A stretch of DNA of 42,225 nucleotides from Candidatus Obscuribacter sp. GTDB taxonomy: Bacteria > Cyanobacteriota > Vampirovibrionia > Obscuribacterales > Obscuribacteraceae. Shown here piece by piece: positions 35,120 through 42,225 of the stretch (position 1 is its first letter; each line of letters starts with the position of its first letter). Below the pieces are notes generated by a model that was not told the DNA's origin, did no database searches, and was given only the letters and a program-made list of their open reading frames with translations. Where the stretch lies: contig JADYXQ010000204.1 of assembly GCA_021772135.1 (NCBI GenBank), positions 1-42,225 on the forward strand, given 5' to 3'. Position numbers and translations under genes: made by a program.

Positions 35120-35292
35120 TTCTCTATCTCCTTGAAAACGCCGTCTTCCGCCTTTTTAAGGAAACGAAAAAACGATTTAATTGCGCTGCTACAAGATTAT
35201 CGAAAAATTGGCGGTAAAGATCGAGTGATTAGACGAAATTCTCACCTTCTTATGTGCAAGAATCAGATGCTAAGGGCTTGGCAGGCTGATTG

Positions 35293-35994
35293 ATGACAGA
35301 AACTATCAAAACAAACCAAATAAACGAAATAAACGAAATTAACGACAAGGCCGAGGCGGCTCCGCAAGAAAGCATTCAACAGCCGGCCTGGCACGTTGTG
35401 GTTCTGTCAGTGTTCACATTAGGCATGTACAACATGTACTGGCTCTGGCGTAGTTTGCGCACCCTACGCGACTGCTCAGAAGCCTTACGAAATCAGCTGG
35501 AGCTGGGCAAGAACGATCCCGCCCAGCCTGAGCCCGACCTGGCGCTGCTTGGCCGCTTGGAGAAAGCAGGGACTCTACGTGCCTATTTCGCCTTTGCTCA
35601 GGCCCGGCCGGTTTTAACTACAGTCCTATTTGCCATACCGATAGTAAATCTCATGGTTTTGTTGGGTTTTGCTAATGCCGCAGCCGGTCTCTGGCCAGAC
35701 AGCGAGAGCGTGATTCGTAAAAAAAGCAAACTGATTGCTTTTGTTGTTGCCCTTATATTTGGTTCATTGACATTGCTCTATCTATTGAAAGAGCCCTATC
35801 AATTACTCTATCTTTCGAGCTCACTGGCTCTGTTTATTGTGCAAATCTGGCTTAATCGACATTGGAAACTTGTGGAAGGCGAGGAGCGCCTGGCTCGTCA
35901 GGCCTTCAGCCCGGTAGAACTTGTTGCCATCGTCTTTGGTGCTGCCTGGATCGGACTGATTGCCATTCACCCAGACCTCAAGTTTTACAAATAG
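35293..35994 (+). CDS. DUF4234-like membrane protein
   Basis: A 233-residue protein with about four to five hydrophobic segments. LSVFTLGMYNMYWLWRSLRT near residue 40 is the G-x-Y-x-x-YW-x-x-R motif of DUF4234-type proteins. The N-terminus carries a short tandem peptide repeat (INEINEIND). The ATG at 35293 is preferred over the adjacent TTG at 35290. The function of this family is not established. It is convergent with the response regulator gene, 7 nt away. Confidence 0.72.
   Translation: MTETIKTNQINEINEINDKAEAAPQESIQQPAWHVVVLSVFTLGMYNMYWLWRSLRTLRDCSEALRNQLELGKNDPAQPEPDLALLGRLEKAGTLRAYFAFAQARPVLTTVLFAIPIVNLMVLLGFANAAAGLWPDSESVIRKKSKLIAFVVALIFGSLTLLYLLKEPYQLLYLSSSLALFIVQIWLNRHWKLVEGEERLARQAFSPVELVAIVFGAAWIGLIAIHPDLKFYK
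35320..35346 (+). repeat. Three 9-bp tandem repeats inside the DUF4234-like gene
   Basis: Two identical ATAAACGAA units and a diverged ATTAACGAC encode INEINEIND. It is in frame and suitable for length variation by slippage in three-residue steps. Confidence 0.7.
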
Positions 35995-36001
35995 CTGAAA
36001 T

Positions 36002-36592
36002 TTAAAATCCGTGCTTTTTCGCCCAGCGCAGAAGTTTATCGGAAGATTCCAGCTCAAGCTTTTCCACCAGATGTTCAACCACATCGGCCAGGGCCTGCTC
36101 GGTAATACCCATGCGCTCAGCGGCTTTCAATAACTTTCCTTTCATGGTCATGTAGCGCAAAACCGTACGTTCTTGCACTGTTAGTCTGGTTAGATAGCGG
36201 GGCAAGCTAGGCGAAATCACGCCCTTAGAACCCTTTGACACCATCAGTAGTGCCATCTTAATCAAGGCAGGCGAATCATCTTTAAGCACATAACCCGATG
36301 CACCAGCTTCCAGCAAATCTTGCACTTCCGCCGCTTTACCCTGACTGGCAAAAATAACCACTTTAGTGCGCTTCAGCTGGCTGAATTTTTTCAATAAATC
36401 AAAAGTGTTATAGAGGCCTGGCAAATGCAAATCGAGCAAAATAATGTCAGGCAGCATCTGCGCCGCTACTTTCCAGGCGTCGTTGGAGTTGTCTGCCTCA
36501 GCCACGACTTTAAGCAAATCGCCCTGTGAGAGATGTCCAACAATCTCTGCGCGCACTGCTACGTGATCGTCCACAACCATTAATCTAATCAT
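36002..36592 (-). CDS. Response regulator with LuxR/NarL-like C-terminus
   Basis: A 196-residue protein. The receiver domain has Asp8-Asp9 (MVVDDH), phosphoacceptor Asp54 (ILLDLHLPG) and Lys104 (GYVLKDD). The C-terminal domain (LTVQERTVLRYMTMKGKLLKAAERMG, read as separate helices) resembles a LuxR-type HTH but with diverged residues, so DNA binding is likely yet not certain. It follows a GGDEF gene by 18 nt, suggesting a joint signalling unit. No histidine kinase is adjacent. Confidence 0.85.
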   Translation of the reverse strand: MIRLMVVDDHVAVRAEIVGHLSQGDLLKVVAEADNSNDAWKVAAQMLPDIILLDLHLPGLYNTFDLLKKFSQLKRTKVVIFASQGKAAEVQDLLEAGASGYVLKDDSPALIKMALLMVSKGSKGVISPSLPRYLTRLTVQERTVLRYMTMKGKLLKAAERMGITEQALADVVEHLVEKLELESSDKLLRWAKKHGF

Positions 36593-36610
36593 GCTTCAAT
36601 AATACATGAC

Positions 36611-37330
36611 TTACTTGTTGGCAATGAGAACCCGGTTACAGCCATCTTCTTTAGCCTGAACCAGAGCTTCAGATGCAGCTTCAAGCAGCCCTTGCGGATC
36701 ATTGGAATGCTGCGGATAGCTGGCCACCGCCAGAGAGGCAGTAATCTTAATTGTCTTACCGGTTTTGGGCTCTTTCACTTCCAGCATGGAAATTCTGCGG
36801 CGCACTCTCTCTGCCACCACGGCAGCACCATCAGCGTCGGTTTCATGAAGTACTGCAGCCAGTTCTTCACCACCCCAGCGAGCAGGCATGTCGATTTCAC
36901 GCACCGAACTTTTGAGAATTTTAGCCACTTCCACAAGCACCATGTCGCCTACTTCGTGACCATATTTGAGATTGATGTCACGCAAATGATCGATATCGAT
37001 AAGCATCAGCGAGAGGGAATAACCAAGGCGCAGTGCGCGTTTAAGTGAGTGAGTCAAATGCTCTTTAAAAATATGACGGTTGGGCAATGCGGTGAGAACA
37101 TCTTGCCCCATCAGCTCTTGCAAGCGCGCTTCAGCGTTTGCCAACTGATGTCTTAACCGGTCTATTTCGCGATCTTTTTCGCGCAAAAGCTTTTCGGTCT
37201 GCAAGGTTTGTCCTTGAATTCGGCGCACCTGACCTGTGCCACCAGCCACCGTACTCGCGCTGGTATCAGATTGCCGATGAGTCGACTGTCCGTGGAAAGT
37301 CTGCAACATCTCTGCGATTCGAGCCTTCAT
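36611..37330 (-). CDS. GGDEF-domain diguanylate cyclase
   Basis: A 239-residue protein. An N-terminal region with a coiled coil (about 44-74) leads into the GGDEF domain. The active-site motif is GGEEL (153-157), an accepted GG(D/E)E(F/L) variant. An RxxD inhibitory site (R144-EI-D147) lies five residues before it. LTALPNRHIF and MLIDIDHLRDINLKYGHEVGD are canonical. It has no sensor or membrane segment, so activation may be by coiled-coil dimerisation. ATG 37330 is chosen because AAGGGGG lies 4 nt upstream; a TTG at 37333 is the alternative. Confidence 0.9.
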   Translation of the reverse strand: MKARIAEMLQTFHGQSTHRQSDTSASTVAGGTGQVRRIQGQTLQTEKLLREKDREIDRLRHQLANAEARLQELMGQDVLTALPNRHIFKEHLTHSLKRALRLGYSLSLMLIDIDHLRDINLKYGHEVGDMVLVEVAKILKSSVREIDMPARWGGEELAAVLHETDADGAAVVAERVRRRISMLEVKEPKTGKTIKITASLAVASYPQHSNDPQGLLEAASEALVQAKEDGCNRVLIANK

Positions 37331-37333
37331 CAA

Positions 37334-37605
37334 TCCCCCTTACCTCTGACTCCGGGACAACATACATCTAAGTGTTGCAGGAGCTGGTATTTAAATCGAT
37401 TCTGCTGATCTCTCACTTGCTCTATCTAATAGATATAGACTTAGTTCAGATCACATTTGATCGACTTGCTTATATTAGCTGTATTTAGTAATTAAGCAAA
37501 TAAAGTCAGTGGGGTAAACCGCAAAAATTGACAAATTTGTTAGAGGAAATGCCTTTTATGAGCTAAATCACCACTTTCAAGCTGAGTTTGTCTTAATCAA
37601 CGTGA
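37334..37605. other. Intergenic region upstream of the GGDEF gene
   Basis: No gene is seen here. TATCT-AAT-AGATA (37423-37435) is a small inverted repeat upstream of the GGDEF gene. No consensus promoter or strong terminator is evident. Confidence 0.4.
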
Positions 37606-39057
37606 TCAATTTATCGGCGCCCGACTGAACTCATCACCTTTGTCGTCTATCAATATCAATGAATACTTGTTCTTCGGTGAATCAACACTGAAGGCGAATT
37701 GGCCTGATTTCTCGGTTTTGGGTGGCACTGTAAAAGAATGCCTGGCACTGCGCAAATCTACGGGATAGCGCACCCCTTTAGCGGAAACTACAAAGAGCCT
37801 GCGCTTGTCGACGGTATTCTTGCTGTTATTGACGATGGACATATCAACGAACAATACTCGCGCCTTCCTATCGAAGGTAAGACCATCTTTTTCAAAATGG
37901 TATTTGTTGACCGAAAGGCGCAGCCCTTCTAGGGTTTTCTTCTTCTGACCGGACGGCAAATTGGCCGGATTAAAGCCAGGCAACGAAATCGGCTCGGCGG
38001 TCTCCAGACGCAACTCATCATTAGGGTAAATGGAAGCGATATCGCCTTTGCGCACAAGGGCTGATGTGATGCCGATAGTGCCACCAACAGCCATACCCGC
38101 TCCTACAGATATACCGTGAGTGCTGATAGCAATGCCTAAACCTGTCATTTGCACGGACATAATGCCGCCGGCAACAGCGCCGATAGTGGTGAATTTAATA
38201 TCGCGAGCGATAAGTTTGGTCACTGCCAGCATTTTACTGTCGGCAGTAGAAATTTTGCATTGAAAAGGCAAATCATATTGACCATCAGGGCTGACAATTT
38301 TGTCGATAGTAATGTCCACCCGGCCGGGGGTGCCGTTGCGAGCCGGTCTGACGGCGTCAGTGACAAAGCCGTGGGCAATCCAGCTGCCGGGGAGAAAGAC
38401 ACGGCCGCTTCCGCCGTCTTTTACATCTTGGGCAATACGAAAGGCAACCTGGTCACCCTTTTGCGATATCTGCGAATTGAGGTAACACTGGGCTATCAGA
38501 GCCACTTTTGTGCCCTCTGGTAGCGTTTGCAGTGAACCCTGCAAAATTGGTGAGTTGGCTGGAGTGGCGGTTACGCCCCCTTTGAGCAGACTGCCCTCAC
38601 CAATAAAATCATTGGCCGGCAGCGAAAAGCGCTGTTTGCCGCCCGGATTGGCAATGGCCACAGAACGATTAGACTCCACCGCTGCAACAGGTTCAGCTGG
38701 GGCACGTTCAGCTTGCGGAGTTTCTTCAGCTGCTATTGGCGAAGAGGGTGTATCGTCCGAAGCAGTTGAAGGGATGGGAGTAATTGCAGGGTGAGAAATT
38801 TCGCCGCTGTCGTTCTGGTTTTCGGCCTCGACAGGCAGCTTTTGATTTAAATCGGAGTCGACCTTCGATTGATAACTGCGTGGCGCTGAGGCACCACCGG
38901 CGGCACCAGTTCTAGCAACTACCGCTTCACCAGATATGGTGCGCAATAGATTGGCATGCACTGGGGCGGCGTTCACGTTTGCAGCAAGCAGCAGCTGAGC
39001 CGAAAGGGAAATCAGCGTAGACGAAGCGGTGAGGATGTTCTTTGTACTGCGAACCAT
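37606..39057 (-). CDS. Exported protein with beta-rich domains, function unknown
   Basis: A 483-residue protein with a signal peptide (likely cleavage near VNA-AP at residue 31). A Pro/Ala/Glu-rich linker (about 60-135) leads to LQGSLQTLPEGTKVALIAQC, which resembles beta-domains that set up envelope or conjugation-type assemblies. A Gly-rich hydrophobic stretch (IGAVAGGIMSVQMTG, then VGAGMAVGGTIGI) follows near 292-335, then a C-terminal beta domain (VLFVDMSIVNNSKNTV, FTVPPKTEKSGQFAF) of DUF4352-like appearance. The gene is 12 nt after a J-domain gene, same strand. No confident function. Confidence 0.68.
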   Translation of the reverse strand: MVRSTKNILTASSTLISLSAQLLLAANVNAAPVHANLLRTISGEAVVARTGAAGGASAPRSYQSKVDSDLNQKLPVEAENQNDSGEISHPAITPIPSTASDDTPSSPIAAEETPQAERAPAEPVAAVESNRSVAIANPGGKQRFSLPANDFIGEGSLLKGGVTATPANSPILQGSLQTLPEGTKVALIAQCYLNSQISQKGDQVAFRIAQDVKDGGSGRVFLPGSWIAHGFVTDAVRPARNGTPGRVDITIDKIVSPDGQYDLPFQCKISTADSKMLAVTKLIARDIKFTTIGAVAGGIMSVQMTGLGIAISTHGISVGAGMAVGGTIGITSALVRKGDIASIYPNDELRLETAEPISLPGFNPANLPSGQKKKTLEGLRLSVNKYHFEKDGLTFDRKARVLFVDMSIVNNSKNTVDKRRLFVVSAKGVRYPVDLRSARHSFTVPPKTEKSGQFAFSVDSPKNKYSLILIDDKGDEFSRAPIN

Positions 39058-39069
39058 AACTCTATTAAT

Positions 39070-39780
39070 CTAAATCTTTTTGTTGAGAATTGCTTTGATT
39101 TGCTGAAACAGGCCCTTCTTCTTATTATCAGCGTTAATCTGCTGAGTTGTCTGATCTTTCATTAAGGCTTTAAGGCGCACTTCCAGGCTGCGGGCTTCCG
39201 GGTCAGAAGCATTGAGGCGCAAGGCTGTCTGCACTTCAGTCATAGCCAAGGTCTTCCAGCCGCGCGCCAGATAGATATCGGCCAGGCGATTGTGATATTT
39301 GGGCTCCTGCGGTACCAGACGAATGGCCTCTTTCATGGCCGTTTCGGCTTCCTGATAGCGCTTTTTCTTAAGCAGGTCATCAGCTCGCCCCAGGTGTTTG
39401 TTCGCCCACTTAACGTTAATGCTGTCGTCACCGGGGGCCGTGATTTGCTGACTGATGGAATCTTTGTTGTGCAACCGGGCATCATCAGGAATGACTGAGC
39501 TGACGACGAAGGAGCCGGTGGAGACCACTTCTGACCGGCGCTTGGCCAGCTGGCGCAGAGCGTCATACTCCATGCGCCTTTCGGAGTCGCCCACCACGTC
39601 GTGAGCGCGAGTCACTTTGGCGAAGTCAGTTTGAGCAATGGCACGCTGCTCGGGATCATTAGGAAAGCGGTCAGGATGAAGTCGCTTCGCAAGCGCCAGG
39701 TAGGCTTTGCGAATGTCTTCCTGAGCGGCGGCCTCGCCTACTCCTAAAATGCCGTAATAGTCTTCTTCGAACTCCTGCAT
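39070..39780 (-). CDS. J-domain protein with TPR repeats
   Basis: A 236-residue cytoplasmic protein. The J domain (about 6-75) has YYGILGV, the HPD motif at 35-37 (RLHPDRFP) and the following helix, so it should stimulate an Hsp70 ATPase. After a linker come TPR-like units (LLKKKRYQEAETAMKEAIRL and LADIYLARGWKTLAMTEVQT). It may recruit Hsp70 to specific partners. It is divergent from clpB, and co-transcribed with the downstream exported protein gene. Confidence 0.88.
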   Translation of the reverse strand: MQEFEEDYYGILGVGEAAAQEDIRKAYLALAKRLHPDRFPNDPEQRAIAQTDFAKVTRAHDVVGDSERRMEYDALRQLAKRRSEVVSTGSFVVSSVIPDDARLHNKDSISQQITAPGDDSINVKWANKHLGRADDLLKKKRYQEAETAMKEAIRLVPQEPKYHNRLADIYLARGWKTLAMTEVQTALRLNASDPEARSLEVRLKALMKDQTTQQINADNKKKGLFQQIKAILNKKI

Positions 39781-39848
39781 TGATTAATCATATATGACAA
39801 ACCAAATTGCCGAAATTAATCGCCCACCGTGGTTAAGCAAATAAAGAA

Positions 39849-39891
39849 ATTATGGATATATGAGCGGCCTATAAGTCAAGTTGTCCATAAT
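39849..39891. repeat. Inverted repeat in the region upstream of clpB
   Basis: ATTATGGA (39849-39856) and TCCATAAT (39884-39891) form a perfect 8-bp pair separated by 27 nt, about 90 nt upstream of clpB and 70 nt upstream of the J-domain gene. It does not match the CIRCE consensus. It may be an operator shared by these two divergent chaperone genes. Confidence 0.45.
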
Positions 39892-39979
39892 CTCTATAGC
39901 GGTGCATGCTCGCCGGAGCCGCTTTGCAACGCTCGTGGTTTCCTGTGCAGTAACAGTTTAGAAGTCGAGGAAGCAAGAC

Positions 39980-42225
39980 ATGAATCTAGATAGATTTACC
40001 AATAAAGCCCAAGAGGCCGTCACCGGATGTCGGACGGTGCTTGCTAGGTACGGCCACAGTCAGGTAACGCCTGAACATTTACTGCTTTCCCTGCTCGAGC
40101 AAGACGACGGTCTGGCCATAAAAATGGTGGAAAAGCTTGAAGCTAAACCCGCTGAGATTATTGCCGAAATCGAGCGTTACCTGCAGAGCCAGCCGAAGGC
40201 ATCATCAGTCAATACCACTAAGGACGAAATTCAAGTTTCTACAAAAGTGATGCAGTTGCTGGAACAAGCTGAGAAAGAAGCGACAAAATTAAAAGACCAG
40301 TTCATCAGTATCGAACATTTGATGCTAGCTCTCACCGATGAAACCAAGGGTCAGGCCGGCACAATTCTCAAACGCAACGGCATTACCCGGGATCGCATTC
40401 TCAAGGTACTGACCGAAATTCGCGGCAAGCAAAAAGTCACCAGTCAAGATCCGGAAAGCACGTATCAGGCCCTCGAGCGTTACGGTAAAGACCTGACGGC
40501 TATGGCCGCCAAAGGCAAGCTTGACCCCGTTATTGGCCGCGATGACGAGATTCGCCGAGTGATGCAAGTGCTCAGTCGCCGTACTAAAAATAATCCGGTG
40601 CTGGTGGGAGAACCTGGTGTCGGTAAAACCGCCATTGCCGAAGGTCTAGCGATTCGCATCACGAAAGGAGATGTGCCAGAAGGCCTGAAAGACAAAAAAC
40701 TAATAGCACTGGATATGGGGTCACTAATCGCCGGCGCCAAATATCGCGGCGAATTTGAAGAACGGCTAAAAGCTGTTTTAAAAGAAGTAATCGAGTCAGA
40801 AGGCGAAATCATTCTTTTCATCGACGAATTGCACACAGTTGTAGGCGCAGGCGGTGGCGGCGAAGGGGCGATGGATGCCGGCAACTTACTCAAGCCGCCA
40901 CTGGCGCGCGGAGAGCTGCATTGTATCGGTGCCACCACTTTAGATGAATACAGAAAATATGTGGAAAAAGATCCGGCATTAGAGCGCCGCTTCCAACAAG
41001 TTTTTGTAGACCAACCATCGGTTGAAGAAACAATTTCGATTCTACGGGGCTTGAAAGAGCGCTATGAAGTGCACCACGGCGTACGCATCAAAGATAGCGC
41101 CTTAATTAGCGCAGCAGTGCTGTCTGACCGCTATATCACTGATCGCAGCTTGCCTGATAAAGCCATCGACCTGGTGGATGAAGCGGCGGCGCGTATGCGT
41201 ATAGAAATTGATTCTATGCCCACTGAACTTGACGAACTTGAACGCCGCAGCATGCAACTCGAAATCGAACGAGAAGCATTGAAGAAGGAAAAAGACCCTG
41301 CTTCTCTCGAGCGCCTGGAGCGTATCGAAAAAGATCTTGCCAATTTGCGCGAAAAAGCAGACGGCCTGAGAGCACAATGGCAGTCTGAAAAAGAAGGCCT
41401 GACGAGCATCGGCACAATTAAAGCCGAGATTGAAAATACCAGAGTCTTAATCGAACGAGCTGAACGCGCTACCGATTTACAAAAAGCGGCCGAACTAAAA
41501 TTTGGCACTTTAATCGAACTGGAAAAACAATTACATGCGTTGGAATCAAAAATAACTCACAACACCGGCCCACGGTTATTAAAAGAAGAAGTGGAACCAG
41601 AAGACATCGCTGAAATCGTGGCGAAGTGGACAGGTATTCCAGTCACCAAGCTTTTGCAAGGTGAAGTGGAGAAACTGCTCTCGCTGGAAAGCCATCTGCA
41701 CCAGCGGGTAATTGGACAGGAAGAAGCAATTGAAGTCGTGTCCAATGCCGTGCGACGAGCTCGAACCGGTATGAAAGATCCAAACAGGCCCATCGGCAGT
41801 TTCTTATTTCTTGGCCCTACCGGTGTAGGAAAAACCGAGCTAGCAAAAGCACTGGCTGAATTTTTATTCGACGATGAAAGCGCCATCGTGCGTATCGACA
41901 TGTCTGAATATCAGGAGAAGCATACGGTGGCGCGCTTAATCGGAGCCCCTCCCGGTTACATTGGCCATGATGAAGGTGGTCAGTTGACCGAAGCAGTGCG
42001 GCGCCGCTCATACTGCTGCGTGTTGTTTGACGAGATTGAAAAAGCCCATGCCGATGTCTTCAACGTGCTTTTGCAAGTATTAGACGAAGGACGTTTGACC
42101 GATTCAAAAGGTCGTACTGTCAACTTTAAAAATACAGTGCTGATTATGACTTCTAATATCGGCTCGCAGCACATACTCGATTATCAACTGAAGGCGGCGG
42201 TGGACGGCGACGAGCACTTCTATGA
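39980..42225 (+). CDS. clpB: Chaperone ClpB (partial, cut by the window edge)
   Basis: The first 748 codons of a ClpB/Hsp104 disaggregase. The N-terminal Clp repeat domain (1-150) is followed by NBD1 with Walker A GEPGVGKT (210-217) and [21 protein letters not shown] long coiled-coil middle domain (about 410-530, including [18 protein letters not shown]) marks ClpB rather than ClpC. NBD2 has [14 protein letters not shown] near residue 612. A GAGGAAG Shine-Dalgarno lies about 8 nt before the ATG. The frame stays open to the end of the window. It works with DnaK/DnaJ to resolubilise aggregates. Confidence 0.96.
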   Translation, partial: MNLDRFTNKAQEAVTGCRTVLARYGHSQVTPEHLLLSLLEQDDGLAIKMVEKLEAKPAEIIAEIERYLQSQPKASSVNTTKDEIQVSTKVMQLLEQAEKEATKLKDQFISIEHLMLALTDETKGQAGTILKRNGITRDRILKVLTEIRGKQKVTSQDPESTYQALERYGKDLTAMAAKGKLDPVIGRDDEIRRVMQVLSRRTKNNPVLVGEPGVGKTAIAEGLAIRITKGDVPEGLKDKKLIALDMGSLIAGAKYRGEFEERLKAVLKEVIESEGEIILFIDELHTVVGAGGGGEGAMDAGNLLKPPLARGELHCIGATTLDEYRKYVEKDPALERRFQQVFVDQPSVEETISILRGLKERYEVHHGVRIKDSALISAAVLSDRYITDRSLPDKAIDLVDEAAARMRIEIDSMPTELDELERRSMQLEIEREALKKEKDPASLERLERIEKDLANLREKADGLRAQWQSEKEGLTSIGTIKAEIENTRVLIERAERATDLQKAAELKFGTLIELEKQLHALESKITHNTGPRLLKEEVEPEDIAEIVAKWTGIPVTKLLQGEVEKLLSLESHLHQRVIGQEEAIEVVSNAVRRARTGMKDPNRPIGSFLFLGPTGVGKTELAKALAEFLFDDESAIVRIDMSEYQEKHTVARLIGAPPGYIGHDEGGQLTEAVRRRSYCCVLFDEIEKAHADVFNVLLQVLDEGRLTDSKGRTVNFKNTVLIMTSNIGSQHILDYQLKAAVDGDEHFY

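Noticed and set aside
35320-35346. CRISPR or larger tandem array
   Set aside because: Only three 9-bp units, in frame inside a coding region; no spacers. No CRISPR-like array was found elsewhere.
39794-39844. 16-codon leader peptide frame upstream of clpB
   Set aside because: It lacks a Shine-Dalgarno, is very short, and nothing in its composition suggests attenuation control.
39781-39979. CIRCE (HrcA) element upstream of clpB
   Set aside because: No TTAGCACTC-N9-GAGTGCTAA or close variant was found; only the unrelated ATTATGGA inverted repeat is present.

Overview
The window is about 42 kb of a bacterial chromosome, densely coded on both strands, with no insertion sequence, prophage or CRISPR array that I could see. 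Base composition looks intermediate. The gene set (Clp/Lon proteostasis locus, cyanobacterial-type small SSB, divergent Ser/Thr kinases, many TPR and secreted proteins without clear families, a bacterial type III polyketide synthase operon) fits a non-photosynthetic relative of Cyanobacteria, such as the Vampirovibrionia/Melainabacteria (Obscuribacter-like). That placement is an impression from protein style, not a proof.

Layout. 1-3415 (+): a perfect palindrome at the very edge, then an NCS1-type permease, a DoxX membrane protein and a zinc alcohol dehydrogenase. 8543-3408 (-): a tightly packed five-gene operon, two exported TPR proteins followed by a methyltransferase, an FAD oxidoreductase and a type III PKS. 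The three enzymes resemble the srsABC phenolic-lipid logic. 12762-8618 (-): aminotransferase, aldehyde dehydrogenase and acyl-CoA dehydrogenase, a plausible amino-acid catabolic operon. 16864-13064 (-): a Ser/Thr kinase operon. Its last gene, a membrane protein fused to a kinase, is broken by two in-frame stop codons. 17171-18985 (+): a large exported protein of unknown function. 20196-19012 (-): an HELGH metallopeptidase-like protein.

26443-20339 (-): trigger factor, ClpP, ClpX and Lon, with strong hairpins between tig and clpP and between clpP and clpX. 27141-26566 (-): a small membrane protein. 27313-27239 (-): tRNA-Gly(GCC) with its own TATAAT promoter, encoded CCA and terminator. 28691-27400 (-): HU and a Gfo/Idh/MocA oxidoreductase. 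29000-32643 (+): alanine racemase, NadD, YqeK and a TonB-C-like exported protein. 35119-32768 (-): SSB, a sodium:solute symporter and a small membrane protein. 35293-35994 (+): a DUF4234-like membrane protein. 37330-36002 (-): a GGDEF protein and a response regulator. 39780-37606 (-): a J-domain/TPR protein and an exported protein. 39980-end (+): ClpB, cut by the window edge.

The most distinctive observations are the kinase gene split at a conserved Trp position, the coupling of exported TPR proteins to a type III PKS operon, the lethal-factor-like zinc protease motif in a protein without a signal peptide, and a terminator-like hairpin placed in a divergent intergenic region upstream of the kinase operon.
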